Assembly (NCBI RefSeq): GCF_019336435.1
Contig: NZ_JAHWXQ010000001.1
Location: 62,001 to 126,000, forward strand
Direction of reading: 5' to 3'
DNA length: 64,000 bases
DNA from: Pontibacter populi
GTDB lineage: Bacteria; Bacteroidota; Bacteroidia; Cytophagales; Hymenobacteraceae
Shown here in pieces: positions 8,620 through 17,322 of this stretch. The notes under the pieces are model-generated. The model was not told the DNA's origin. It saw nothing but the letters and a program-made list of their open reading frames with translations, and ran no database searches. Within the stretch, counting starts at the first letter, position 1. The number at the start of each line of letters is the position of its first letter. A program made the translations under genes and the position numbers.

Positions 8620-9393
8620 TCAGGAGTTCCACCTGTTGTTGGGATCGTAATCATCGTAGCCGCCACGGTCTATGTTGCGGTCGTTTCTATAGTTGTCTCT
8701 GTCTTTATGCCTGATATCACTGAAACTAGTGTATAAGCTGCGCTGGTTATCCGGGCTATAGCGGCCAACATTTGTATTTCTTTCAAAATCAGCTATCCTC
8801 ATTCTGGAGCCAAAGCCTTCGTCGCCATAGTTTTCCCTGTAGCTTTCTCTGGTATAGTCCGAATTATCCCTGTCATAGCGTTGCGATCTTGTATTTCGGC
8901 CACCGCCATAACCCGACATCGATACATAATCGTCCACGTTGCCCTCTCCGCCACTCATAGAGCCATAGTTAGAGGAGCCGCCAAAGTCGCCATGCGCACT
9001 ATAGTTTGACCCACCGAAAGCGGAGCCACTATAGCCGCTTGTTCTGCCGGACCCATAGCCCTGGTCGTGCAGTCTTTCGCGGTCGCGGCGCATGCGTGCT
9101 GCTATATCTTCACCAGTATCCGTAAAGCGGCCTTCATTTCCGAAACCCGCTATGCCATAGCCTTGCCTGATCGTGCTTAAGTCGTCGTTATCGTCTCCCT
9201 GTGTGTTGCGGTAGTAATTGTCTTTCATTTCATGATTGCGGCGTCGGTATTCTTCGTCGCGGTCACGGTCTCTGCGGAAACGGTTTTCATAATCACGGCC
9301 AAAATCGCCGTCGCGTGAAGAACGGTCCCAGTCTCTGCGGTTCTCGGAGCCAAGGCCACTGTGGTAATATTTATCTCTATCGTATCTTTCCAT
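8620..9393 (-). CDS. Intrinsically disordered Tyr/Gly/Arg/Asp-rich protein (downstream of tandem pair)
   Basis: A 257-residue low-complexity protein with almost no aliphatic core and no cysteine. The N-terminal third is a dense run of R and D (for example FRRDRDRDEEYRRRNHEM). The middle is Gly/Ser/Tyr-rich with GYG, NYG and SMSG units. The C-terminal third returns to RD/RN/DR pairs and ends in NS. There is no signal peptide, so it is presumably cytoplasmic. The next gene upstream encodes a protein of the same composition with the same YDRD start and NS end, so they look like diverged paralogues. I know no named family. The composition resembles proteins that form condensates or protect against drying, but that is inference only. 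Confidence 0.75.
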   Translation of the reverse strand: MERYDRDKYYHSGLGSENRRDWDRSSRDGDFGRDYENRFRRDRDRDEEYRRRNHEMKDNYYRNTQGDDNDDLSTIRQGYGIAGFGNEGRFTDTGEDIAARMRRDRERLHDQGYGSGRTSGYSGSAFGGSNYSAHGDFGGSSNYGSMSGGEGNVDDYVSMSGYGGGRNTRSQRYDRDNSDYTRESYRENYGDEGFGSRMRIADFERNTNVGRYSPDNQRSLYTSFSDIRHKDRDNYRNDRNIDRGGYDDYDPNNRWNS

Positions 9394-9515
9394 AGCTTTA
9401 TAGTTTATAGTTTTACACGTTACTTCGGAGCCAACCTACAGTTGTAATCCAGTTGGCACTCTGAAAGAGCAGCGCCTGTATTGGTTGTGCAGACGCTGAA
9501 TTTTACGTTTATAGT

Positions 9516-10202
9516 TTAGCTGTTGTATATATAATCGTTATTGTACCTGTCTCTGGAATCGTTGTTACCTCTGTTGCCGTAAACGCTTCGCTCACGATCC
9601 AGGTCGCGCTCATCATACCTTGTAGACCCATAGCCCTGCGGCATTCCCTCAAAAGACCGGTCATATCCCTGGTTACGGTCATAGGTATTCATACCATAGT
9701 TTCGCGATTCGTATTCGTTATATCTATCGTAGCCACGGCCACCTGTGTTGTAATGGCCTCTGCTGTTATAGTCTGGTTCGCGGCTGCCGGCAAAGCTGCC
9801 ATAGTTGCGACTGTTGTAATCTATATAATCTTCGCTGCCGCCATACCTGCTCTGGTTGCTGTAACGGTCGTAGTCCTGGCTGCCATAGTTGGAGTGGCCA
9901 TATCCTGAGCCTCCGCCATAGGTGCTGCCACCTTCGCCGTAGCGTGTACCGCCACTCATATCGCCATAAGCATGTGCGCCATAGGTACCGGACTGGCTAT
10001 AGCTGTTTCTTTCGCGATCCCTGTCGGCGTCATGGTAATAGTCGTTGCCACGCATGCTTCGCGCCGCACCCATTTCACGTCCGCCATCTCTGCCCACCGA
10101 CCTGTTCTGGTTATCGTAATCGCTGGTATAGCCGCCATCGGAACTTGTACCATAAAATCCGCCATAAGACCTGTCGCGGTCATACTCATTTCGTGTTCTC
10201 AT
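9516..10202 (-). CDS. Intrinsically disordered Tyr/Gly/Arg/Asp-rich protein (upstream of tandem pair)
   Basis: A 228-residue paralogue-like partner of the gene that follows 122 bp downstream. It opens with EYDRDRSYGGFYG, carries many YGG, NYG, GYG and DYNSR units, and ends in RDRYNNDYIYNS. Tyr, Gly, Arg, Asp, Asn and Ser make up most residues. There is no hydrophobic segment, signal peptide or cysteine. Continuous translation of such biased sequence over 228 codons, beside a similar gene, argues that it is real. TATAGTT motifs sit in the gap between the two genes and may mark separate promoters. Function is unknown. Confidence 0.75.
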   Translation of the reverse strand: MRTRNEYDRDRSYGGFYGTSSDGGYTSDYDNQNRSVGRDGGREMGAARSMRGNDYYHDADRDRERNSYSQSGTYGAHAYGDMSGGTRYGEGGSTYGGGSGYGHSNYGSQDYDRYSNQSRYGGSEDYIDYNSRNYGSFAGSREPDYNSRGHYNTGGRGYDRYNEYESRNYGMNTYDRNQGYDRSFEGMPQGYGSTRYDERDLDRERSVYGNRGNNDSRDRYNNDYIYNS

Positions 10203-10381
10203 AGTTTATTGGTTTAAGCGTAAAACATTCCTTTATAAACGAAGCCTCCGGGTTGCGGTTCTGCTTTATGCTTTTAATTACCAGCCTTTTACTATAGCCC
10301 GAAGGCCATTTATCCGACTAAACTATAGGAACTCAAGCCAAATAATAGCAGTATACTTCCGGAGTTACTCAACCCAAAAAG

Positions 10382-11122
10382 ATGGAGCAGAAGATATTTA
10401 TCGGCACCTCAGGATGGCATTACAAACACTGGATGGGCACGTTTTATCCGCCGGAGGTAAAGAGCAAAGATTTTACAGCGTATTATACACAAGTCTTCAG
10501 AACAGTAGAGATCAACAACTCATTTTACAAGCTGCCCACTGCCGAAACTTTTGCGGCCTGGCGCGCTGCCGTACCCGACGATTTTATTTTTGCCGTAAAA
10601 GCCAGCCGCTATATTACCCACATGAAAAAGCTGAAAGAACCCCAGGAAGGGTTGAGCAGGTTTTTCGAAAACGTAAATAAGCTGGAAGAGAAACTGGGCC
10701 CCATCCTTTTTCAGCTACCACCTAAGTGGCACGTAAATGCAGACCGGCTCCATGATTTTTTGAAACTACTCCCACCCTACTACAGGTACACATTCGAGTT
10801 CAGGCACCCAAGCTGGTATACACCCGAAATCTATAGTTTGCTGCAACAATACAATGCTGCCTTCTGCATTTACGAACTGGAATATCATCTGTCACCATTA
10901 GAGGTAACTGCTGATTTTGTGTATGTGCGGCTGCATGGCCCCGGAGCAAAGTACCAGGGCAGTTACCCGGAAGAAACACTGCAGGATTGGGCTGCCAGAT
11001 GTAGTGCCTGGCAGCAACAGGGACTGGATGTCTATGTGTATTTCGATAATGACCAGCTCGGTTATGCGGCTTTCAATGCCCAGCGTCTACAGGCTATAGT
11101 TCAGGAACAAAATCTGCCTTAA
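10382..11122 (+). CDS. DUF72 (YecE-like) protein
   Basis: A 246-residue protein with hallmarks of the DUF72 TIM-barrel family: the N-terminal IGTSGWHYKHW, VEINNSFYKLP, the central LGPILFQLPP and the YTFEFRHPSWY segment, then YVRLHGP and a C-terminal VYVYFDND. Length is typical. The biochemical role of the family is not established, and conserved acidic and aromatic residues in the barrel suggest an enzyme. Cytoplasmic and apparently monocistronic. Confidence 0.92.
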   Translation: MEQKIFIGTSGWHYKHWMGTFYPPEVKSKDFTAYYTQVFRTVEINNSFYKLPTAETFAAWRAAVPDDFIFAVKASRYITHMKKLKEPQEGLSRFFENVNKLEEKLGPILFQLPPKWHVNADRLHDFLKLLPPYYRYTFEFRHPSWYTPEIYSLLQQYNAAFCIYELEYHLSPLEVTADFVYVRLHGPGAKYQGSYPEETLQDWAARCSAWQQQGLDVYVYFDNDQLGYAAFNAQRLQAIVQEQNLP

Positions 11123-11279
11123 AACCTGTTATAATCTGATTGCTTAACCTGATGCAAAAGTGCCTAAACAATAGGCGTACGACAGGGTTAATTAATCGAG
11201 AAAAGGTTATGTAAGTTGGTTTGATGACCTTACTTTTACACCGCCAGCAGATGCTGATACGAGAATATAATTTTTACAC

Positions 11280-12284
11280 ATGTTAACGACAGATATATGT
11301 ATAGTTGGCGCAGGCCCGGTGGGCTTGTTTGCCGTTTTTGAAGCAGGATTGCTTAAAATGCGCTGCCACGTTATCGATGCGCTGCCTATAGTTGGCGGAC
11401 AGTTATCAGAAATATACCCTAAAAAACCGATCTACGATATACCTGGTTTCCCGGAAGTTTTAGCCGGCGACCTGGTAAAGAATTTAGAGAAACAGATCGA
11501 GCCTTTCCACCCTACTTTTACACTTGGCGAACGCGTAGAGCACCTGCACAAACAGGACGACGGCAGCTTTATAGTGGAGACATCAGAAGGCACGAAAGTA
11601 GCTTGTAAAGTGGTAGTGATAGCAGGCGGCCTGGGTTCTTTTGAACCACGGAAACCAGCCATCGAAAACCTGGAAACCTTTGAAGGCAAAGGCGTGAACT
11701 ATATGGTGCGCGACCCGGAAACTTTCAGAAGCAAAAAGGTAGTAATTGCCGGTGGTGGCGACTCTGCCCTGGACTGGGCTATTTTCCTGGCGGGCGTTGC
11801 CGAAGACCTGACGCTGGTGCACCGAGGCACTTCTTTCAGGGGAGCGCCTGAATCGGCACAGAAAGTATTGAGCATGGCTGAAGAAGGTCAGATTAAGCTA
11901 CTGCTGAAATCGAACGTAACCGATGTGCACGGCAACGGTAAACTGAACGCCGTAACAGTACTTGTAGATAATGCCACACCATATAACATCGAAGTAGATT
12001 ACTTTATCCCGCTTTTCGGACTGGTACCTAAGCTCGGCCCTATTGATGCCTGGGGACTGGAGCTGGACAAGAGCGCGATCGTAGTAAATACAGTGGATTA
12101 TTCTACCAACATTCCGGGGGTGTATGCCATCGGTGATATTAACACTTACCCGGGTAAATTGAAGCTGATCCTTTGCGGTTTCCATGAGGCGGCTTTAATG
12201 GCCCAGAGTGCTTACAACATTGTATACCCGGATAAGAAATTCGTACTGAAATACACTACCGTAAACGGCATACAGGAACTATAA
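11280..12284 (+). CDS. Ferredoxin-NADP+ reductase, thioredoxin-reductase type
   Basis: A 334-residue flavoprotein. The FAD dinucleotide fold is at residues 10-15 (GAGPVG) and the NADPH fold at about 158-163 (GGGDSA). The FAD-closing motif is YAIGDINTYPGKLKL near the C-terminus. No CxxC redox pair is present, which separates it from thioredoxin reductase and fits the YumC/TrxR-like ferredoxin-NADP+ reductases. The next gene, 3 bp downstream, encodes a 2Fe-2S ferredoxin, its obvious electron partner. The gene ends with GAA CTA TAA, so the stop codon is embedded in an AACTATA motif. Confidence 0.92.
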   Translation: MLTTDICIVGAGPVGLFAVFEAGLLKMRCHVIDALPIVGGQLSEIYPKKPIYDIPGFPEVLAGDLVKNLEKQIEPFHPTFTLGERVEHLHKQDDGSFIVETSEGTKVACKVVVIAGGLGSFEPRKPAIENLETFEGKGVNYMVRDPETFRSKKVVIAGGGDSALDWAIFLAGVAEDLTLVHRGTSFRGAPESAQKVLSMAEEGQIKLLLKSNVTDVHGNGKLNAVTVLVDNATPYNIEVDYFIPLFGLVPKLGPIDAWGLELDKSAIVVNTVDYSTNIPGVYAIGDINTYPGKLKLILCGFHEAALMAQSAYNIVYPDKKFVLKYTTVNGIQEL

Positions 12285-12287
12285 CAC

Positions 12288-12611
12288 ATGGAAGAACTGA
12301 TTAAGATTATAGTTGAAACCCAGGATGGCGAACGCGTAGAACTGGAAGCGCCTACAGACATGGGTCTTTCGGTAATGGAGGTGATGAAAGCCAATGAACT
12401 GAACGTACCTGCTATTTGCGGCGGAATGGCCATTTGCGCCACCTGCCACGTAGAGGTGCTGGAAAGCGGCGAACTACCCGAGATGAACGATGATGAGGCT
12501 TACATGCTGGAAACACTGCCACATGCTACAGCCACCAGCCGTTTATCGTGCCAGCTGCGTATATCTCCTGAAATGGATGGGTTGGTAGTACGATTAAAGC
12601 CTGAAGCGTAA
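12288..12611 (+). CDS. 2Fe-2S ferredoxin, adrenodoxin type
   Basis: A 107-residue electron carrier. The four cluster ligands are C44, C50, C53 and C88, with the C-x5-C-x2-C arrangement in ICGGMAICATCHVEV and a distal LSCQL. That spacing is typical of vertebrate-type or ISC ferredoxins. The acidic stretch ELPEMNDDEAYML follows, as in adrenodoxins. It is co-transcribed with the preceding ferredoxin-NADP+ reductase, so together they form an NADPH-to-ferredoxin chain whose final acceptor is not in the window. Confidence 0.93.
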   Translation: MEELIKIIVETQDGERVELEAPTDMGLSVMEVMKANELNVPAICGGMAICATCHVEVLESGELPEMNDDEAYMLETLPHATATSRLSCQLRISPEMDGLVVRLKPEA

Positions 12612-12633
12612 GCAGCTTAATATATAACTATAG

Positions 12634-12662
12634 AAAGGTGTTCTGGTAAACGGAACACCTTT
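12634..12662 (+). terminator. Terminator of the reductase-ferredoxin operon
   Basis: The stem AAAGGTGTTC (12634-12643) pairs perfectly with GAACACCTTT (12653-12662), 9-nt loop, followed by a T-run. It lies 22 bp after the ferredoxin stop, directly preceded by an AACTATAG motif. Confidence 0.88.
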
Positions 12663-12681
12663 TTTATTGCTGTTCCGGATA

Positions 12682-13059
12682 TCAGGAATGCGATTGAACT
12701 ATAGCCAGCCCTTTACGGCCAGCCCAAAGCCAAAGCAAGATAAGAATTACCTCTCCTATGGCATCCAGCAGATACACATCCCAGATCACATCATTCAGGG
12801 CATAATACATATCTATTCCTGTAAGGCCGGCGGCGCCTGCAATGCCAAGCCATTTTAGTTCGGGAGTTACCTGCTTCCGAATACCTGCCACAAGCAATAC
12901 CCCACCAACTATAGTTATCAAAACACTAACAGTATAAAGCAGCCAGATATCCGCTTTAGGACCTGTAACTATAAGGAAGCTCTTTAAATGCAAATAGGGC
13001 CATACTCCGGTTACAAACCAGTATAGCCCCTGCAATTTGGCAACTGTATATGCCTTCAT
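12682..13059 (-). CDS. Small four-helix integral membrane protein
   Basis: A 125-residue protein with about four membrane helices: around residues 8-30 (weak), 38-60 (WLLYTVSVLITIVGGVLLVA), 68-87 and 92-112 (LLDAIGEVILILLWLWAG). The family is not recognised. It starts 9 bp after the cyanophycinase gene and is therefore the last member of that minus-strand operon. It may assist the membrane partner TIGR02587 encoded first, but that is only suggested by position. Confidence 0.7.
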   Translation of the reverse strand: MKAYTVAKLQGLYWFVTGVWPYLHLKSFLIVTGPKADIWLLYTVSVLITIVGGVLLVAGIRKQVTPELKWLGIAGAAGLTGIDMYYALNDVIWDVYLLDAIGEVILILLWLWAGRKGLAIVQSHS

Positions 13060-13068
13060 ACTTAAGGT

Positions 13069-13974
13069 TTATCTTATTATCTGCTCGAATACCGGCAACG
13101 TATAGTTCTCTCCTTCCGCCATCAGGTGTACGTTAAGACCGAAGATCGAAAATGGCTGCCCTGTTTCTATTTCATATATACTGTTTCGGGTTACTTTCAT
13201 GCCATCTACTACTGTAATTAACCCCGTGCCGATTACCTCTATATTCCGGCCTTCTGTCACCATTATAGCCGTGTCTTCTTCCAACCCGATACCGATACAC
13301 CCGGGGTTTGTGGCAATGCACTGCGCCATCCGGACGATGCGGCCACGTTGTATAAAGTGGGTATCGATGGCTACATTCTTTAAAAATTCGAGTCCGGTGG
13401 TAATACGTACATCCCCTTTAAGCATGCCATGGGCTGTTTCACCTTCATAGATCATAGGTGTAGACAGGGCGGCTGCTCCGGCACTGGTACCGGCAATAAT
13501 AAAGTTGTGGTGCGTATAGCGGTCTTTTATAGTTTCCAGGAAAGAGGTGCCTCCAAGTATAGCTGTAAGTTTAAGCTGATCTCCGCCGGTTATCATCAGG
13601 CCGTCTGCTTTGTTTATGATGTCGCAGTTCTCCTGAAGCATGGCATCTGCTCTTTCTTTAATATCAATAACTTTTACATTTTTTACCCCTAATTCAGTAA
13701 ACACTTTCACATAATCCTGCGCACTCTTATCGGGCTCACCCGATGCTGTCGGCAACACAGCCACCATCGGGTTTTCACCCTTCAGCTCCTCTACAAAACG
13801 CTTCAGTATCTCAGTTTTTATAAAGTCCATGCTTAGGCGCTGCACTTCTGTTTCTTCGTCTCCGTTTTTGTTTTCTTTACCGCCAATAGCCAGCAGTTTC
13901 CCCTTGGGTGCAGGTAATTCATTCTGGCGTTGATTTTTATCTACTGGTTCCGGGCTGTCTTTCTTCTTTGCCAT
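13069..13974 (-). CDS. Cyanophycinase (peptidase S51 family)
   Basis: A 301-residue enzyme of the class that hydrolyses cyanophycin to beta-Asp-Arg dipeptides. The nucleophile is S164 in AGTSAGAAAL. The GGDQ segment (130-133) and the H206 region (DTHFIQRGR) match the family active site. The first 23 residues are a charged Lys/Glu-rich extension without a signal peptide, so it should act inside the cell. No cyanophycin synthetase is in the window. It lies in one operon after TIGR02587 and TIGR02588 genes (22-bp gap) and before a small membrane protein (9-bp gap). Some cyanophycinase-like proteins in non-producers may cleave other isopeptides. Confidence 0.9.
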   Translation of the reverse strand: MAKKKDSPEPVDKNQRQNELPAPKGKLLAIGGKENKNGDEETEVQRLSMDFIKTEILKRFVEELKGENPMVAVLPTASGEPDKSAQDYVKVFTELGVKNVKVIDIKERADAMLQENCDIINKADGLMITGGDQLKLTAILGGTSFLETIKDRYTHHNFIIAGTSAGAAALSTPMIYEGETAHGMLKGDVRITTGLEFLKNVAIDTHFIQRGRIVRMAQCIATNPGCIGIGLEEDTAIMVTEGRNIEVIGTGLITVVDGMKVTRNSIYEIETGQPFSIFGLNVHLMAEGENYTLPVFEQIIR

Positions 13975-13996
13975 AGTCTTACACTGTTTTAAGGTT

Positions 13997-14419
13997 TTAG
14001 GGTTTTTTAAAGCTTTTTACTCTTGCCACTACTGAATCAGATACGGCGGGCTCACCTGAAAAGGTAACCCAGCCTTCGCGCTTAGAATCCCTGGGCGCAA
14101 AAGCAATCTGCAGTTCCGATTTATCCATTTCTTTGCCATTACTATACAGTATAAATTCAGCAATAACTTCTTCGGCTGTCGTGCCACCTTTGTTTGTAAT
14201 GGTCACCTGGTAGCGGTTTGGCGCCTCTTCCGACGGGTCGTGACTTGCCTTTGCAAATACTTTCGGATCTGTTGGATCGTAGGTTTTAACCATGTAGCCT
14301 AAGTATCCGAAGATGCCAAGCAGCAACAGCAGGCTAACGGCAAACACAAGCCACTCAAGCCAGTTTTTTTCGTCATCCTTATTCTCTTTATTTTTGTCTC
14401 TATTCCTGTTATTATTCAT
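13997..14419 (-). CDS. TIGR02588 family protein, single-pass membrane
   Basis: A 140-residue protein. The Asn/Lys-rich N-terminus is followed by one membrane helix (about residues 20-45, WLEWLVFAVSLLLLLGIFGY). The rest is a beta-rich, probably periplasmic domain with YQVTITNKGGTTAEEV and a WVTFSGEP strand. From knowledge of the family, TIGR02588 proteins occur in a two-gene operon with TIGR02587, as here (10-bp gap). Function is unknown. The domain resembles a small Ig-like or binding fold, which is inference. Confidence 0.85.
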   Translation of the reverse strand: MNNNRNRDKNKENKDDEKNWLEWLVFAVSLLLLLGIFGYLGYMVKTYDPTDPKVFAKASHDPSEEAPNRYQVTITNKGGTTAEEVIAEFILYSNGKEMDKSELQIAFAPRDSKREGWVTFSGEPAVSDSVVARVKSFKKP

Positions 14420-14429
14420 GTTCGCTATT

Positions 14430-15272
14430 CTATTTTATAAGCAAACGGCCAGCTGATGCGCCCAAAGACGACAATACGCCTAAAACTATAGTTTGAGAAA
14501 ACGCCGTCCAGAAGCTTACGTTATCGAACCTGCCGAAGAACCAGAGTGTGAAGGCCGAAGCCAGCAGTGCCACCAGGTAACTTACGCATGTATCGAAGGT
14601 AAGCCAGAACAGCAGGTCTTCAGAAACCTTAGCGGCCGTTCCTTTAAAATCACTGAAATAAACTACTACTACACTTAGCAGCAGCGAGGCCAGTGCCATC
14701 AGTAAAATGTGTACTGGCTCAGCCTCCACAGCCAGCATCACTACCTCTTCGGTAGGCGCTACATTTCCGCCAATCAGCAGGGCACCGCAAAAAGCCAGCA
14801 CGATCATCCCCAGGCGGCCAGGACTCTTTTCTTCTTCCAGCTTTTCGTTGTCCTCTTCTTCAATATCAGCGCCTAGCTGCGCCGTACCAATCGATACGCC
14901 TATGGATACCGCCATGGCTTCTATGATCACTTTGCCCATCATTTCGCTGCTCATTCCCATATCAGTTAGCTGAATACGGTTTAATACGAGTAGCACACAA
15001 AACGAAAGCACAAGCCCAATACCCATTTCTTCTACCGAGTCGATCATGACGCTGCGCCACGTTACCCCGGGCCGCATACCTGCATAACGGTTATAGCCCA
15101 GTAGCAACAGGTAAGTTGCTATTACCAGCGTCAGCAACTGTATTGGCGTGGCACTAAAGCCGGCCCACCATACCTCCATGGTATACAGCAATGGAAAGCT
15201 AAATAGCAAGCCTCCTGTTATGCCCCGCGCATACTCTTTCAGCGACTTACTTACGGGTCTGTTTCCTATCAA
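14430..15272 (-). CDS. TIGR02587 family integral membrane protein
   Basis: A 280-residue protein with about seven to eight hydrophobic helices, beginning with YARGITGGLLFSFPLLYTME. A central acidic loop (EEEDNEKLEEEKSPG) separates two helix groups. It matches TIGR02587, known as the obligate partner of TIGR02588. It is the first gene of a four-gene minus-strand operon ending with cyanophycinase and a small membrane protein. Conserved Glu residues within helices (SVEEMG, APTEEVVML) hint at transport or proton coupling, but no function is established. Confidence 0.87.
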   Translation of the reverse strand: MIGNRPVSKSLKEYARGITGGLLFSFPLLYTMEVWWAGFSATPIQLLTLVIATYLLLLGYNRYAGMRPGVTWRSVMIDSVEEMGIGLVLSFCVLLVLNRIQLTDMGMSSEMMGKVIIEAMAVSIGVSIGTAQLGADIEEEDNEKLEEEKSPGRLGMIVLAFCGALLIGGNVAPTEEVVMLAVEAEPVHILLMALASLLLSVVVVYFSDFKGTAAKVSEDLLFWLTFDTCVSYLVALLASAFTLWFFGRFDNVSFWTAFSQTIVLGVLSSLGASAGRLLIK

Positions 15273-15781
15273 ACTCTTTTACCTTTTTTGTACTGTACTT
15301 ATTTTATGGCAGTATACGCTTTCGATTTATATAAGTATATTAATGGGAACATACTTGCCAGCACAATTCTTTACTCCTCTCTAAATCAATTACAAAAGTT
15401 AAAACATCCTGCGCAGGCAGGTATTTTGTTGGCACGTAAAAAAGAAGTTTTTGTGCCACCTACCACTTGCACAAGGCTATTTTTCTCTTCGTGCGCAGTA
15501 ATTAACTAAGCTGTATGCCTAAATTATAATTGTGCTGATTTCGTTTCCGTAGCGCTCGGGTTTGTACGCTTGCAAGATAGGAGGATATGGAAAACACACT
15601 GAAATTAAGCATTTGTACAGGTAAAATACCGTTTTATACCTTCCACAAATTGTACTTTAGCCGCCACTATCTGATCGGGAACTATAGCATTATTCCTGAC
15701 GGATGGAAACAGTTTGATTCTGGTATGAATATTGCAACATCGCAATGTTTAAATATCTTCTAACCTTAACCTAAAACAAAC
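15273..15781. other. Divergent intergenic region, no gene seen
   Basis: It separates the TIGR02587 operon from the outer-membrane protein gene and must hold both promoters. It contains only one AACTATA motif (15681), unusually few for this window. There is also an imperfect inverted repeat GGCAC...GTGCC around 15432-15458. I cannot assign start sites. Confidence 0.5.
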
Positions 15782-16462
15782 ATGAAGAAATTGTTTACAA
15801 TTGCCATCCTAGGCCTGTTAAGCACAGGCGCATTTGCACAAACCAGTCAGGGCACTAAAGTGGTATCTGGCGATCTATCATTGAGTATCTCAACTTATGA
15901 TCAAAAGGTATATAACCCTGTTATTGATAGAACCTCATTTTATAGAACTAATGGTACAGCTTTCCGTTTTGCACCTGGCATAGGCTACTTTATTAAAGAC
16001 AATTTAAGGGTTGGTGCCTATATTGGATATGGTCTCAATAACTATAAATATATTACCCGTGATCAATCAACAAGTAGTAGCAAGGCAAAAGAAAGGGAAC
16101 ATATATATCAGATTGGTGCATCGATAGTAAAGTACTATATGCTGACTGATAAATTCGCGTTTACAACAACTGGCGGTATCGGATTCGAAAACAGGGAAAG
16201 CAAAGCAAACAATAATCCTGAATCATCATTTAAGAAGAACAGCGAAACATTAGCTTTACACGCAGGCTTAACGCCTGGTCTTGTTTTCTTCCCAAGTGAG
16301 AAAGTTAGTGCAGGAATGGGCTTTGGATTTCTGGGTTATAGATCAGAAAAGAATACAAACTATTATGAAACTTCAACCCATGAAAATTCAACTTCTAGTA
16401 TTGGGTTAGATCTGAGAAGCTCAACCTGGGTAGTTAACTTCAGCTATCATTTTAATCGCTAA
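15782..16462 (+). CDS. Outer-membrane beta-barrel (porin-like) protein
   Basis: A 226-residue exported protein. Signal peptide at about 1-19 (ILGLLSTGAFA, then QTSQG). The mature part shows alternating strands typical of an eight-stranded barrel: FRFAPGIGYFIKDNLRVGAYIGYGL, FAFTTTGGIGFE and a final STWVVNFSYHFNR. The terminal aromatic-rich strand resembles the barrel-assembly signal. Ligand or role is not readable. A full AACTATAGTT palindrome overlaps the stop codon, and a bidirectional terminator follows before the convergent Fe-S gene. Confidence 0.82.
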   Translation: MKKLFTIAILGLLSTGAFAQTSQGTKVVSGDLSLSISTYDQKVYNPVIDRTSFYRTNGTAFRFAPGIGYFIKDNLRVGAYIGYGLNNYKYITRDQSTSSSKAKEREHIYQIGASIVKYYMLTDKFAFTTTGGIGFENRESKANNNPESSFKKNSETLALHAGLTPGLVFFPSEKVSAGMGFGFLGYRSEKNTNYYETSTHENSTSSIGLDLRSSTWVVNFSYHFNR

Positions 16463-16482
16463 CTATAGTTAACAAAACAAAG

Positions 16483-16513
16483 AGGCCTGTGCAGTTTATA
16501 GTTGCACAGGCCT
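16483..16513. terminator. Bidirectional terminator between convergent genes
   Basis: An 11-bp perfect stem, AGGCCTGTGCA with TGCACAGGCCT, around a 9-nt loop that itself contains TATAGT. A T-run follows on the plus strand. Confidence 0.88.
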
Positions 16514-16578
16514 TTTTTATAATTTATAGTTAATTACTGAATTAACAATTTAACAATCTAACAATTCAACCATCAAAT

Positions 16579-17319
16579 CTACCACCCACTTGCCAGCACA
16601 TCGGCAATATGCATGGTTCTGATCGGCTTGTTTTGTTTTTTGATATAGGCTTCCAAATGCATCAGGCAGCTACTGTCCGTCGAAACTATAAACTCGGCTC
16701 CAGTGGCCAAAGCGTTGTCTACTTTCTGCTCTGCCATCGCCGAGGAGATCGCTTCAAACTTAACGGCAAATGTACCACCGAAACCACAGCACGTTTCGGT
16801 ATCTTCCATCTCTACCAGTTCAAAGCCATCTACGTTTTGCAGCAACGCACGCGGGCCCGCTTTAATGCCGCATTCACGCAGAGCGCTGCATGAGTCGTGG
16901 TAAGTAAATTTGCCTGGTAAGGATGCACCCGGTATAGAAGTTATGCCCAGTACATCTGTCAGGAACTCGGTGAACTCGTACACTTTTTTCTGCATAGAGC
17001 GGTATTTCACCAGGTTCGACGACTTTACAAAAATATCCTGGTAAGCGTTGCGCACCATGCCCACACACGAGGCAGAAGGGGCTACTATATAACTGGATGA
17101 ATCGTTTGAGAAATCATCTAAAAACTTGGTAGCTACTTCGCGGGCTTCGCTGAAAAAACCGGCGTTAAAAGCAGGCTGTCCGCAGCAGGTCTGGTTTGGG
17201 TTATAGTTCACTTCGCAGCCCACGCTTTCCAGCACTTTCACCATGTTCATGCCTGTTTCCGGAAACATCTGGTCTACGAAGCAGGGAATGAAAATATCTA
17301 CAATTATCTTTTTTGCCAT
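16579..17319 (-). CDS. Fe-S-binding CCG-domain oxidoreductase subunit (LutA/YkgE-like)
   Basis: A 246-residue cytoplasmic protein with two CCG-type cysteine motifs: NQTCCGQPAFNAG near residue 45 and DTETCCGFGGTFAVKF near 158. Each is preceded by an upstream cysteine (IPCFVDQ and HDSCSALRECG). It ends with the typical MHIADVLASGW. Such proteins are subunits of lactate utilisation (LutA) or heterodisulfide-reductase-like and glycolate oxidase complexes. No LutB or LutC is beside it. It follows the HMG-CoA lyase gene by only 3 bp, so a link to organic-acid oxidation is likely. Confidence 0.88.
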   Translation of the reverse strand: MAKKIIVDIFIPCFVDQMFPETGMNMVKVLESVGCEVNYNPNQTCCGQPAFNAGFFSEAREVATKFLDDFSNDSSSYIVAPSASCVGMVRNAYQDIFVKSSNLVKYRSMQKKVYEFTEFLTDVLGITSIPGASLPGKFTYHDSCSALRECGIKAGPRALLQNVDGFELVEMEDTETCCGFGGTFAVKFEAISSAMAEQKVDNALATGAEFIVSTDSSCLMHLEAYIKKQNKPIRTMHIADVLASGW

Positions 17320-17322
17320 AGG

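Noticed and set aside
8403..8666. 87-codon minus-strand frame spanning the start of the pirin gene
   Set aside because: It overlaps the pirin gene in another frame and the terminator of the next gene. It is a chance frame.
9944..10217. Overlapping plus-strand frames opposite the disordered-protein gene
   Set aside because: They are caused by the repetitive codon content of the real gene on the other strand, and they encode no coherent protein.
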